Origin: Pectobacterium peruviense
Lineage (GTDB): Bacteria; Pseudomonadota; Gammaproteobacteria; Enterobacterales; Enterobacteriaceae
Length of the DNA: 64,000 nt
Direction: 5' to 3'
Assembly (NCBI RefSeq): GCF_002847345.1
Contig: NZ_LXFV01000058.1
Span: 1-64,000, forward strand
Shown here: positions 19,068 through 27,749 of the stretch, piece by piece
How positions within the stretch are numbered: position 1 is the stretch's first letter
How the letters are laid out: every line of letters begins with the position of its first letter
Program-made: the position numbers and the translations under genes
Notes under the pieces: model-generated
Seen by the model: the letters and a program-made list of their open reading frames with translations, nothing else
What the model was told of the DNA's origin: nothing
Databases searched by the model: none

Positions 19068-20176
19068 CAGATAATTTCCAGTTTGGCGCGCAAGCAGCCA
19101 GCGCTTTGCATCGCCTGCAGAATAGACATCAGCTCCATCGGTGTCGCACCCAGGGAATTCAGTGCACGCACGACGTTGTTGAGGTTGGCGCTGGAATTGA
19201 TTCGCTGTAAAGCGCCACCTGCTTGCTGAACTGAAATCTCTGTTTGCGGAGTCACAACCGTCTGACCGCCGCCAAATGGGGTATTCGGCTGACTGACATT
19301 GGCCTGCTGATTAATCGTCACAGAAAGGTTGCCCTGAGCGATAGCACAACTATCCAGAGTGACATCACGATTCATCACGACAGAACCAGTGCGGGAATTG
19401 ATCACCACTTTAGCATCCTGAATACCGACGTTGACTTCAATATTCTGGACATCGGCCAAAAAACGGACCTGAGAACTGTTGCCATGTGGGGCAAGAACCT
19501 GAATAGTGCGGGAATCCAGTGGAGACGCTGTGCCGCCGTATCCCGAGCGATTGATCGCATCACTGACTTTCTGCGCCATCGAGAAGTCGTCATTCTTCAG
19601 TTGCAGCATAATCGTATTTGACGTGCCAAACGTGCTAGGTAACTCACGTTCAATAACTGCACCGTTGCTAATTCGTCCACCGGCTAGTTGGTTAACCTGA
19701 ACACTGCTTCCGCCAGCAGAGGCACCGGCACCACCGACCAAAACGTTCCCTTGAGCCAAAGCGTATACTTGGTTATCCACCCCTTTTAATGGGGTCATTA
19801 GCAAAGTCCCGCCTCGCAAGCTCTTCGCGTTACCAAGTGAAGACACAACAATATCAATATTTTGGCCTGTTCTGCCAAACGGTGGAAGCTCTGCCGTTAC
19901 CATCACTGCCGCCACATTCTTCAACTGCATGTTAGTTCCGGCAGGGACAGTAATACCTAATTGCGAAAGCATGTTAGTTAAGCTTTGCGTGGTAAACGGT
20001 GTCTGCATGGTCTGGTCACCGGAACCATCTAGGCCGACCACTAAACCGTAACCAATCAACGCATTACCACGTACGCCCTGGATATTAACCAGATCGCGAA
20101 TTCTCTCTGCCGACGCAGGCGTAATATTCAGCGTCAGTAACGTCAGCAGTACAGTGAAAAATGATGCAATCCGCAT
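19067..20176 (-). CDS. flgI: flagellar P-ring protein FlgI
   Basis: Forms the periplasmic P ring around the rod. The ATG at 20176 gives 369 residues (365 in E. coli) with a signal peptide [23 protein letters not shown] followed by [15 protein letters not shown], the conserved mature start. An AGAGG ribosome site is 6 nt upstream. In-frame codons further upstream lie inside flgH and are not expected to be used. Confidence 0.96.
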   Translation of the reverse strand: MRIASFFTVLLTLLTLNITPASAERIRDLVNIQGVRGNALIGYGLVVGLDGSGDQTMQTPFTTQSLTNMLSQLGITVPAGTNMQLKNVAAVMVTAELPPFGRTGQNIDIVVSSLGNAKSLRGGTLLMTPLKGVDNQVYALAQGNVLVGGAGASAGGSSVQVNQLAGGRISNGAVIERELPSTFGTSNTIMLQLKNDDFSMAQKVSDAINRSGYGGTASPLDSRTIQVLAPHGNSSQVRFLADVQNIEVNVGIQDAKVVINSRTGSVVMNRDVTLDSCAIAQGNLSVTINQQANVSQPNTPFGGGQTVVTPQTEISVQQAGGALQRINSSANLNNVVRALNSLGATPMELMSILQAMQSAGCLRAKLEII

Positions 20177-20192
20177 GGCAGGCCTCTTAAGC

Positions 20193-20909
20193 TTAGAACG
20201 GAGAAACATTGAGGAAGAACCGCTGTAACCAGCCCATGTTTTGCGCTTCATTAATATAGCCATTACCGACATATTCAATGCGCGCATCCGCTACCTGGGT
20301 TGATGGCACCGAGTTATTACCACTAATGGTTCTCGGATTTACCACGCCAGAGAAACGGATAAACTCTGTTCCCTGATTAATTGCAATTTGTTTTTCGCCA
20401 ACGACGTTCAAGTTGCCATTAGCCAACACTTGACCGACCGTGACAGTAATCGTGCCACTGAACGTGTTATTGGCGTTGGCACCACCTTTCCCTGAAAAAT
20501 CATTCGTGCCTGTGGCATCCAATGCAGCACGGTTATTACCCAGTGGTCCTTCGAGATAGCGCGGTGTTGTCGCTACGCCAAACGTTGACGACCCATTACG
20601 AGCAGCATTAGCTGATGAGCTTTTACTGGCGCTAACATTTTCCTGTAATACGATCGTCAATGTATCGCCAATATTACGTGGGCGACGATCTTCAAACATC
20701 GGTTGATAGCCATAATTCATTGGCTGCACGGTTTGGAAAATAGAACCATTAGGACCCGCTAATACCGGCGATCCCGGCTGGGCGGTTGTAGGCCCAGTGA
20801 CAACTTTATCATGCGGGATATAGGCGCAACCGTTAAGTGCTAACATCGCGATCAATGCCAACAGACGGGGTCGGAGGAGTGGTTTGATAACCGACTTTGC
20901 ATTCATCAT
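20193..20909 (-). CDS. flgH: flagellar L-ring lipoprotein FlgH
   Basis: Outer-membrane L-ring lipoprotein. A signal peptide ends in the lipobox LNGC (Cys near residue 27), and the [20 protein letters not shown] and [24 protein letters not shown] blocks match the family. The start is one of ATG 20909 or 20906, or GTG 20912; the ribosome site is weak, so I chose the first ATG (238 residues, 232 in E. coli). It is separated from flgG by 176 bp, unusually far within this operon. Confidence 0.95.
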   Translation of the reverse strand: MMNAKSVIKPLLRPRLLALIAMLALNGCAYIPHDKVVTGPTTAQPGSPVLAGPNGSIFQTVQPMNYGYQPMFEDRRPRNIGDTLTIVLQENVSASKSSSANAARNGSSTFGVATTPRYLEGPLGNNRAALDATGTNDFSGKGGANANNTFSGTITVTVGQVLANGNLNVVGEKQIAINQGTEFIRFSGVVNPRTISGNNSVPSTQVADARIEYVGNGYINEAQNMGWLQRFFLNVSPF

Positions 20910-20950
20910 CACTGCGGATATCGCCTTAAATTAATCTATTTCACATATTC

Positions 20951-21013
20951 ACGGGGTAAATCAAAACCATATTTACTCCACTCATTTGGTGGTTATGGCC
21001 ATCATTACCCCGT
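20951..21013. repeat. 9-bp inverted repeat in flgG-flgH spacer
   Basis: ACGGGGTAA (20951-20959) and TTACCCCGT (21005-21013) enclose a region that contains a smaller CCAC/GTGG hairpin. The RNA could fold into one long stem between the flgG and flgH reading frames. Confidence 0.45.
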
Positions 21014-21085
21014 TAAACACTGTCTATTTTGCCAACATCAAGCCACCAGAGCACCAGCTCTCACCCTGACATTAGCGGTTACCCA

Positions 21086-21868
21086 TTACAGCTGGGTCAA
21101 TTTCTGCAACATTTGGTCAGAAGAAGAAATTGCTTTACTGTTGATTTCATAGGCACGTTGAGTCTGAATCATCGATACCAATTCCTCAGCCACATTGACG
21201 TTGGAGGTCTCGACATACTTCTGATACAGCAGCCCCGCGCCATTCAAACCTGGGTTTGTTTCATTCGGCGCGCCTGAGCTTGCGGTTTCCAGATACAGGT
21301 TTTCACCCATGCTCTCAAGGCCGCTGTCATTAATAAAGGTCGTCAGCGTCAGCTGACCAATCTGGTTTGTTGCTGCCTGTCCCTGCACTTTAACGCTGAC
21401 AATACCATCACGACCGATATTCAATTCAGTCGCATTCGCAGGAACAGTAATAGCAGGCTGAACCTGATAACCGCTGGACGTCACTAACTGCCCATTACCA
21501 TCAAGCTGAAAGGCACCATCGCGCGTGTAAGCCGTTGTCCCATCAGGTAACTGAACCTGAAAGAACCCCTGACCTTTAATGGCAACGTCCTTCGAATTAC
21601 CCGTTTCAGAAAACGTTCCTTGAGTGTGGATACGCTCTGTTGATACCGGACGAACACCGGTACCTAACTGCAAACCAGACGGTAGCATGGTTTGCTCTGA
21701 AGACTGAGCACCGGGTTGACGAACTGTTTGATACATCAAGTCTTCAAATACCGCACGTTGACGCTTGAAACCATTAGTACTGACGTTTGCCAAGTTATTG
21801 GAAATAACGTCCATATTGGTTTGCTGAGCATTTAAGCCGGTTTTTGCAATCCACAAAGAACGGATCAT
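21086..21868 (-). CDS. flgG: flagellar distal rod protein FlgG
   Basis: Distal rod subunit, 260 residues as in E. coli. It starts [20 protein letters not shown], with the [15 protein letters not shown] rod motif, and ends with [21 protein letters not shown], the C-terminal rod/hook helix. It follows flgF by 27 bp in flgBCDEFGHIJ. Confidence 0.98.
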   Translation of the reverse strand: MIRSLWIAKTGLNAQQTNMDVISNNLANVSTNGFKRQRAVFEDLMYQTVRQPGAQSSEQTMLPSGLQLGTGVRPVSTERIHTQGTFSETGNSKDVAIKGQGFFQVQLPDGTTAYTRDGAFQLDGNGQLVTSSGYQVQPAITVPANATELNIGRDGIVSVKVQGQAATNQIGQLTLTTFINDSGLESMGENLYLETASSGAPNETNPGLNGAGLLYQKYVETSNVNVAEELVSMIQTQRAYEINSKAISSSDQMLQKLTQL

Positions 21869-21895
21869 TTATTCACTCCTGTGCGCACTCGGCGC

Positions 21896-22651
21896 TTAAC
21901 CCATTGCTAATATCTGATTAGCGCGTTGTGCATTATCGTCGACGCTGCTAATGATTTTCATCTGCATTTCAAAGCGACGAGCATTGGCAATCATATCGAC
22001 CATAGTATCGACCGTGTTCACATTACTACCCTCGATCACACCCGGCATAATACGCACGGTAGGATCGTTTTGCAGCACATTACCACGTTGTTGCTGAGCC
22101 TGTTGCGTCAAACGGAATAGCCCGTCATCAGACCGCTCAACTTCTTGTCCAGTAGCCTTGACGAGTTTCAAACGTCCCAACTGGGCAATCGTATTCGGCG
22201 GATCTCCAGCATTAAGAGCAGAAATCGTACCATCCGCAGAGATGCTGATCTGAGCCTGTGGAGGAATATCAATCGGTCCACCGTCGCCCATGACTACACG
22301 CCCTTGGATAGTCAACTGCCCATCAGCGTTGATCTCCATATTACCATTACGGGTGTACGCTTCACCGCCATTAGCAGTTTGCACTGCCAACCAACTCTCT
22401 TTCGGTAAAGCGACATCCATTGCACGGCCAGTATAATTCATCACGCCTTCGGTCATATCAGCGCCAGGCGTTGAAGCGACAACCAGCGTTCGGGTGGGCA
22501 GTGTCAACCCATTCACCGGCACAGCGCGTAATGCAGACAGTTGTGCCCGAAAACCCGGCGTTGAGGCATTAGCCAAGTTGTTCGCAGTAATCGCCTGCTT
22601 TTCCAATGACTGACTTGCGCCACCCATTGCTGTATAAATCGCGTGATCCAT
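21896..22651 (-). CDS. flgF: flagellar proximal rod protein FlgF
   Basis: Proximal rod subunit of 251 residues (E. coli 251). It starts MDHAIYTAMGGASQSLEKQA with the ANNLANASTPGFRAQ motif, and the C-terminal segment NVNTVDTMVDMIANARRFEMQ is typical. It lies 21 bp after flgE. Confidence 0.97.
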   Translation of the reverse strand: MDHAIYTAMGGASQSLEKQAITANNLANASTPGFRAQLSALRAVPVNGLTLPTRTLVVASTPGADMTEGVMNYTGRAMDVALPKESWLAVQTANGGEAYTRNGNMEINADGQLTIQGRVVMGDGGPIDIPPQAQISISADGTISALNAGDPPNTIAQLGRLKLVKATGQEVERSDDGLFRLTQQAQQQRGNVLQNDPTVRIMPGVIEGSNVNTVDTMVDMIANARRFEMQMKIISSVDDNAQRANQILAMG

Positions 22652-22672
22652 GCAACGTCCCCGTTAGGATAA

Positions 22673-23926
22673 TTAACGCAGGCTAACCAGCGTTTGCAGA
22701 ATGGAATCCTGCGTTTTGATAGTTTGCGCGTTTGACTGGTAGTTACGCTGCGCAACGATCATGTTGACCAGCTCTTTACTCAGATCAACGTTCGAACTTT
22801 CGGTAGATTTGCCAATCAGCTTACCCAAACTTCCTGTACCCGCCAGACCAACAACAGCCTGACCAGAACTTGCGGTTTCAGACCACGCGTTATCACCTTC
22901 AGGTGACAAACCTTCCGGGTTGGCAAAACTAGCCAACAGAATTTGGCCCAGCGCTTGCTTCTGACCATTGCTGTAGCTACCTTCGATCGTACCGTCATCG
23001 TTAATAGCAAAACCCGTCAAGGTTCCAGGACCAAAACCGTTCTGAGTTGGGCTCTTATAGCTATATTCCGAGTTTTGCTGCACGCTACCAGTAAAATCGA
23101 GAGTAAACGTACCTGTCGCCGCACCATTGGTACCGACAAGATTGATCGTAAAATTCGCAGGCGTAACAGTACCAGTAGCTGGAGGAGTAGCAGGAATAGG
23201 CGTAGCAGTCTGAGAAGTCAAAGCGCCGTTCGCACCAAAGCCCATCGTCCCTGCATTTTGATATGTGGCCGGAGTGATTGAATCATCCTTAGCATATGTC
23301 TGCCACGTATTATTCGCTGTTTTAACAAAATACAGCGTGAAGTTATGCACGTTACCTTGGCTATCATAGGTTGTGAGTGCAGTCTTACTGTTATAGGTAC
23401 CTTCTGCACCAGGCGTTGTAGCCCAAGAGCTTGTTGGAACCGAGTCTGAAGATTTCAGGTTAGCCTTAATTGACGCAACTGTCGTTGGGCTCGCCAGCAT
23501 GTCCCCATCAGGAACAGTCAACGGTACTGGGTCGGCACCTGTCTGAACCGTTGGCGGCGTACCCGCAACTGGGTAACCCGTCAATTGCATACCTTGTGCG
23601 TTGACGATATTACGGCCGTTCAGCATAAACTGACCATTACGGCTGTAATAAGTAGAACCATTGGTATCTTGCAGACGATAAAAACCGCCGCCGCTAATCG
23701 CGATATCCAAGTCTCGTGAGGACGACGTCACAGTACCGTTACCGAAATCCTGCAATACCGATGCGACCTTCACACCCATACCGACTTTAGAACCCGCAAA
23801 CATATCAGCAAATGTGACGGTCCCGGATTTAAAACCCACTGTCGCTGAGTTAGCGATGTTATTACCGATAACATCCAGGTTATTAGATGCCGCGTTTAAA
23901 CCACTGACCGCCTGAGAAAAACCCAT
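22673..23926 (-). CDS. flgE: flagellar hook protein FlgE
   Basis: Hook subunit (417 residues; 402 in E. coli). It starts MGFSQAVSGLNAASNNLDVIG with the rod/hook motif NNIANSATVGFK. The variable centre is Thr/Pro/Ala rich, and the conserved end STESSNVDLSKELVNMIVAQ is followed by NYQSNAQTIKTQDSILQTL. FlgE is exported after FlgD builds the hook cap. Confidence 0.98.
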   Translation of the reverse strand: MGFSQAVSGLNAASNNLDVIGNNIANSATVGFKSGTVTFADMFAGSKVGMGVKVASVLQDFGNGTVTSSSRDLDIAISGGGFYRLQDTNGSTYYSRNGQFMLNGRNIVNAQGMQLTGYPVAGTPPTVQTGADPVPLTVPDGDMLASPTTVASIKANLKSSDSVPTSSWATTPGAEGTYNSKTALTTYDSQGNVHNFTLYFVKTANNTWQTYAKDDSITPATYQNAGTMGFGANGALTSQTATPIPATPPATGTVTPANFTINLVGTNGAATGTFTLDFTGSVQQNSEYSYKSPTQNGFGPGTLTGFAINDDGTIEGSYSNGQKQALGQILLASFANPEGLSPEGDNAWSETASSGQAVVGLAGTGSLGKLIGKSTESSNVDLSKELVNMIVAQRNYQSNAQTIKTQDSILQTLVSLR

Positions 23927-24001
23927 GTTGTTCTCCAGATGAATTGATTAAGTCATATTCCAGATAGTGAGTTTTGCTGGAATAATATGAAATTTATATC
24001 G

Positions 24002-24676
24002 TTACAGAATCTGCCTAACATCGTCCAGAGTGGCTTTACCGCGCAGTCCTAAATCCAGCAATGCGCCGCTATCACCACGAACAACACTATTTACAACCGC
24101 ATAACTCAATGGCTGCACAACTTGTTGCGCGCCGCCCGTGCTAGCAGCAACCGTAAAGGTATAAGCGCCATCTGGTGCAACCGTGCCATCAGCAAGCTTA
24201 CTATCCCAGTTAAACGAGTGAACCCCAGCAGAAAGCGTCCCTAGTTCGATCGTACGAACGGCTTTACCTGTCGAATCGTTAACGGTGACAGTGACAACTT
24301 CTGCTGCTTTTTCCAGTTCAACACCAAACGGAGTACTAGTCTCTTTACCAACCAGAATGTCTTTTCCAGGGATCATGACACTGTGACCAATCAGCGTTGA
24401 TGCTTGCATAGACTGGTTGTTATTGATCTGGCCGGAGATAGATCCCAATGTGGTATTCAACTTCTCAATACCGCTAACCGTATTAAGCTGAGCAAGTTGG
24501 CTTACCAACTGATCATTACTCATCGGATTCGTCGGATCCTGATTCTTCAACTGCGCAACCAAAAGCGTCAGAAACTGATTCTGTAGGTCGGCGGCGCTGT
24601 TCTTCTCTATCGCCGTTGTCGACGAGGTACTCTGTGTTTGAGTCGCCGAGGAAGTATCATTAATTGTTACAGACAT
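24002..24676 (-). CDS. flgD: flagellar hook cap protein FlgD
   Basis: Hook scaffold that caps the growing hook. The 224 residues (231 in E. coli) include the conserved N-terminal NQFLTLLVAQLKNQDPTNPM segment and C-terminal FlgD tudor/Ig-like domains (FNWDSKLADGTVAPDGAYTF). It lies between flgC and flgE as usual. Confidence 0.97.
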   Translation of the reverse strand: MSVTINDTSSATQTQSTSSTTAIEKNSAADLQNQFLTLLVAQLKNQDPTNPMSNDQLVSQLAQLNTVSGIEKLNTTLGSISGQINNNQSMQASTLIGHSVMIPGKDILVGKETSTPFGVELEKAAEVVTVTVNDSTGKAVRTIELGTLSAGVHSFNWDSKLADGTVAPDGAYTFTVAASTGGAQQVVQPLSYAVVNSVVRGDSGALLDLGLRGKATLDDVRQIL

Positions 24677-24691
24677 TATTTCGTCTCCCGA

Positions 24692-25096
24692 TTATTGCCC
24701 AATCGTTAACGTCTTCAGCATCATCGATTTTGTCGTATTCAAGACTTCGACGTTTGCCTGATAACTGCGTGATGCTGAAATGGTGTTCACCATCTCAGCT
24801 ACTGGGTCAACATTCGGCATGCGAACGTATCCCTGTCCATCAGCCAGCGGGTTACCCGGTTCGTAAACCAGGCGAGCAGGCGATGGGTCTTCGATAACAT
24901 TAGCAACTCGCACGCCGCCAGTTGATTGCCCTGGGGCTGCATTCACTTCGAATACAACCTGCTTGGCACGATAAGGTTGGCCATCAGGGCCCGTCACGCT
25001 GTCTGCGTTAGCCAGGTTACTGGCGCTCACATTCAAACGCTGAGACTGCGCAGAAAGCGCTGAGCCTGAAATTTCGAATATATTTAATAACGACAT
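24692..25096 (-). CDS. flgC: flagellar proximal rod protein FlgC
   Basis: Proximal rod subunit, 134 residues as in E. coli. It contains the [19 protein letters not shown] and [14 protein letters not shown] segments and the C-terminal [20 protein letters not shown] helix. It lies 28 bp after flgB. Confidence 0.98.
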   Translation of the reverse strand: MSLLNIFEISGSALSAQSQRLNVSASNLANADSVTGPDGQPYRAKQVVFEVNAAPGQSTGGVRVANVIEDPSPARLVYEPGNPLADGQGYVRMPNVDPVAEMVNTISASRSYQANVEVLNTTKSMMLKTLTIGQ

Positions 25097-25124
25097 GAAT
25101 ATTTACCTTCCCATCGCGCTACGA

Positions 25125-25541
25125 TCACGAACCTGACTGCAGGACCGACATCATGCCTTTAATTTGTCCGCCCAAAACGGTCAGGCTGGTTTGATATTTC
25201 AGGCTATTATCGGCAAAATTAGTGCGTTCACGGTCCATATCGACCGTATTGCCATCCAACGCAGGTTGATCGGGTACGCGGTATAACAAATCAAGTTCCG
25301 GCGGCTGAAAATTCTGCGCCGGTATATGTCGCACAGATGTGGTTTTCAGCGCGATGCCTGTACCGTTCACCCGCCCCTGCTCCATGGTTTTACTGAGCTG
25401 GCTGGCAAAATCGATATCCCTGGCCTGATAGCCTGGCGTATCAGCATTGGCAATATTCGCGGCCAGAATTTCCTGCCGCTGGGCACGCAAGTTCAACGCT
25501 TCCTGCTGAAACCGCAACGAGGCGTCTAATTTATCAAGCAT
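25125..25541 (-). CDS. flgB: flagellar proximal rod protein FlgB
   Basis: Proximal rod subunit and first gene of flgBCDEFGHIJ; 138 residues as in E. coli. It has the [21 protein letters not shown] rod motif and a C-terminal helix ([21 protein letters not shown]). It is divergent from flgA. Confidence 0.98.
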   Translation of the reverse strand: MLDKLDASLRFQQEALNLRAQRQEILAANIANADTPGYQARDIDFASQLSKTMEQGRVNGTGIALKTTSVRHIPAQNFQPPELDLLYRVPDQPALDGNTVDMDRERTNFADNSLKYQTSLTVLGGQIKGMMSVLQSGS

Positions 25542-25625
25542 GCTCCCTCCGCAAGTTAGAATTTGGAGTGAGTAGGATAATTCTCATGATGGCTATGCCA
25601 TCGAACGAATAGGCACCAAATGCAG

Positions 25626-25641
25626 CGCTATTTATTGCCTT
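25626..25641 (-). promoter_or_regulatory. candidate FlhDC half-box, flgA-flgB
   Basis: On the minus strand AAGGC-AAT-AAATAGCG matches the FlhDC half-box AAYGS-N2-3-AAATARCG with one mismatch. A partial inverted partner (about 5 of 8) follows 10-12 nt further on. The shared flgA/flgB control region is where FlhDC acts in E. coli. Confidence 0.45.
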
Positions 25642-25705
25642 AACCTTACGCTGACACCGTTACACTTATGCCCGATATAATCAGAAGCAGGAGAGCCGAA
25701 CTAGA

Positions 25706-26374
25706 ATGAAAACAATACATTATTATCTCTACCTGACGGCGTCCTGTTTTTTCGTCCTATGTGCCCCCGTTAATGCGAACGACCTTCCGGCACAGATCAA
25801 TCAATTTTTTGCCTTACGCTTTCAGGGAAGCACGAATGCCGTTAACGTTGTGGTAAAATCACCAGAGTCGCAATGGCCACAGTGTGAAGCGCCCCAAATC
25901 ACGTTGCCTGGGAATACGAAAATGTGGGGCAATGTGAGTCTGTCTGTACGTTGTGGGCAACAGCGTCGCTTCATTCAAACCGAAGTGCAGGTAACAGGGA
26001 ACTATGTCATCAGTTCACGGCCTATAAATCGCGGGACAACACTGACGGAAAAAGATATTAGTTTGACAAAAGGCAGACTCGATTTATTACCACTGCGCCC
26101 TATACTGACGTTACAAGCTGCACAAGGTGCGGTTCTTTTACGCGATCTAACACCCGGACAGGTTATTACTGCGTCCATGATCAGGCGCGCTTGGGTAGTA
26201 AAAGCGGGTCAGTCGGTGCAGATTATCGCCCAAGGTGAAGGCTTTACGATCAATGGCGGAGGGAAAGCCATGAACAATGCAGCAGCCGGACAAGCAGTCA
26301 GGGTCAGAACGGCAAATGGACAAATAATCAGCGGAATCACAAATGAAGATGGGATTATTCTGATCTCACAGTAA
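25706..26374 (+). CDS. flgA: P-ring assembly chaperone FlgA
   Basis: Periplasmic chaperone needed for P-ring assembly. The 222 residues (219 in E. coli) start with a signal peptide ending near APVNA and contain a SAF-like domain (ISSRPINRGTTLTEKDIS, then VKAGQSVQIIAQGEGFTING). A GGAG ribosome site precedes the ATG. It is probably the head of flgAMN. Confidence 0.95.
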   Translation: MKTIHYYLYLTASCFFVLCAPVNANDLPAQINQFFALRFQGSTNAVNVVVKSPESQWPQCEAPQITLPGNTKMWGNVSLSVRCGQQRRFIQTEVQVTGNYVISSRPINRGTTLTEKDISLTKGRLDLLPLRPILTLQAAQGAVLLRDLTPGQVITASMIRRAWVVKAGQSVQIIAQGEGFTINGGGKAMNNAAAGQAVRVRTANGQIISGITNEDGIILISQ

Positions 26375-26379
26375 TTAAT

Positions 26380-26406
26380 TAAAGATTTACTCATGTTTGC
26401 CGATGA
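26380..26406 (+). promoter_or_regulatory. sigma-28 promoter of flgMN
   Basis: TAAA at 26380-26383, exactly 15 nt, then GCCGATGA (7 of 8) at 26399-26406. It gives flgM the FliA-dependent class 3 promoter known from Salmonella, besides readthrough from flgA. The expected leader is about 100 nt. Confidence 0.78.
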
Positions 26407-26516
26407 TAGTTACATAGTCATTTACTGACGACGTTTTAAAATTGAACACCAATGTGATGAATATTCAGTAACACATTGATGATTAACTATTTATCCTCAA
26501 AACAGAGGGATGTATT

Positions 26517-26813
26517 ATGAGTATTGATCGCACACAGTCACTGAAGCCGGTCAGTCAGGTTCAGCAACGTGAATCTGGCGATGTCGCTAAAGCCAAGCGT
26601 AAACCGACTGAAGCTCAGTCTGAAGTCAGCGCAACACAGGTAAAACTGAGCGATGCGCAGGCAAAATTGATGCAGCCAGGTACGCAGGACATTGATATGA
26701 ACCGCGTGGAAACCTTAAAGCAAGCGATTCGTGATGGCTCACTTAAAATTGATGCTGGAAAAATTGCGGATGCGTTGCTTAAAGAAACACAGGATTTTTT
26801 AGCAGGTAATTAA
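26517..26813 (+). CDS. flgM: anti-sigma-28 factor FlgM
   Basis: FlgM binds FliA and blocks late gene expression until it is exported through the finished hook. The 98 residues (97 in E. coli) start [16 protein letters not shown], and the C-terminal half carries the FliA-binding helices ([21 protein letters not shown], here residues about 62-82). A GAGGGA ribosome site is 6-7 nt upstream. Confidence 0.97.
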   Translation: MSIDRTQSLKPVSQVQQRESGDVAKAKRKPTEAQSEVSATQVKLSDAQAKLMQPGTQDIDMNRVETLKQAIRDGSLKIDAGKIADALLKETQDFLAGN

Positions 26814-26818
26814 TATTT

Positions 26819-27256
26819 ATGGAAAATCTGCAATCGACTCTGGATCAACTACTGAGTAATCTGCGTGAGCTTGATGCTGTTCTGTCTGAAGAGCAAACGT
26901 TACTTTGTGCTGGGCATATTAATAACATTGCTCTGCAACTGGTTACTGAGAGGAAAACGTCCTTGCTGGCAACGATGCAGCATTTGGAAACGCGACGCCA
27001 CGAAGTCGAATCCGCTCTTAAGTTACAAGCGCCTTATGACGGCATTGAACTGTTGTCGGCATACTGGCAGCAAGTCCAAGAGTTAACCCGACGTCTAAAT
27101 AATCAGAATAAGCATAATGGCCTTCTGCTTAGTCGACATATCGCGTACACGAATGAAGCCATCAATATATTGAAGCCTCGTCATGGTCAGGGATTGTATG
27201 GTCCTGATGGTCAGTCGAAAGGTGTGACCGTTGGCGGTAGAAAAATCACATTCTAA
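26819..27256 (+). CDS. flgN: FlgK/FlgL export chaperone FlgN
   Basis: Cytoplasmic chaperone for the junction proteins FlgK and FlgL. The 145 residues (138 in E. coli) form a helical coiled-coil core and end QGLYGPDGQSK-type, a conserved tail in this family. It follows flgM by 5 bp and is closed by a strong terminator. Confidence 0.94.
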   Translation: MENLQSTLDQLLSNLRELDAVLSEEQTLLCAGHINNIALQLVTERKTSLLATMQHLETRRHEVESALKLQAPYDGIELLSAYWQQVQELTRRLNNQNKHNGLLLSRHIAYTNEAINILKPRHGQGLYGPDGQSKGVTVGGRKITF

Positions 27257-27284
27257 AAGTCTCTGCATTTTAGCAGAGACTTTT
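27255..27284. terminator. bidirectional terminator flgN / flhE
   Basis: A perfect 12-bp stem (AAAAGTCTCTGC with GCAGAGACTTTT) around a 6-nt loop. The T residues at the end of each arm serve both strands. It begins right at the flgN stop codon and lies 45 bp beyond flhE. Confidence 0.88.
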
Positions 27285-27329
27285 CATCATTTAAGACAGT
27301 CAGTTATTTAAAATAACCCTTTCCAAAAA

Positions 27330-27749
27330 TCACTTGTAGTTTACCGCAATATCGATCGTACGAACGCTGAACGTATGATTAATACGTCCGTTTCCTTCAA
27401 TGTAGTATACAAAACGAAACTCATTATTTGCCGCTAACCCATCAAATGCCTGAGTTTGTCCGTCTCCACTACCATCTAAGTCAACACAACGCTGCGGCGA
27501 TTGTGAACACAGTTTCACAACAAGTCCTACGGGTATCGCTGAATCAATTACATGCCGCCAATATATTGTCGTAATAGTTTCATCTGGTTTAACAGCCATA
27601 TTAGGAACAAAAGCTGACGTCGTAATCATTTCGCCACGATGATCAAGTTTTATTCCAGGCATGCTTCCGTTCCAGCTACCTGGCGTCGCGATAGCACAAA
27701 GTGGGAGTGCGAACGCTATTGCTACAAGAGAACGAATCACCCTCCTCAT
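27330..27749 (-). CDS. flhE: flagellar protein FlhE
   Basis: Periplasmic protein of the enterobacterial flhBAE operon, thought to limit proton leakage through the export gate. The 139 residues (130 in E. coli) begin with a signal peptide (MRRVIRSLVAIAFALPLCAIA). Two cysteines (CSQSPQRC) could form a disulphide. The start overlaps the flhA stop by 4 bp. Confidence 0.93.
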   Translation of the reverse strand: MRRVIRSLVAIAFALPLCAIATPGSWNGSMPGIKLDHRGEMITTSAFVPNMAVKPDETITTIYWRHVIDSAIPVGLVVKLCSQSPQRCVDLDGSGDGQTQAFDGLAANNEFRFVYYIEGNGRINHTFSVRTIDIAVNYK

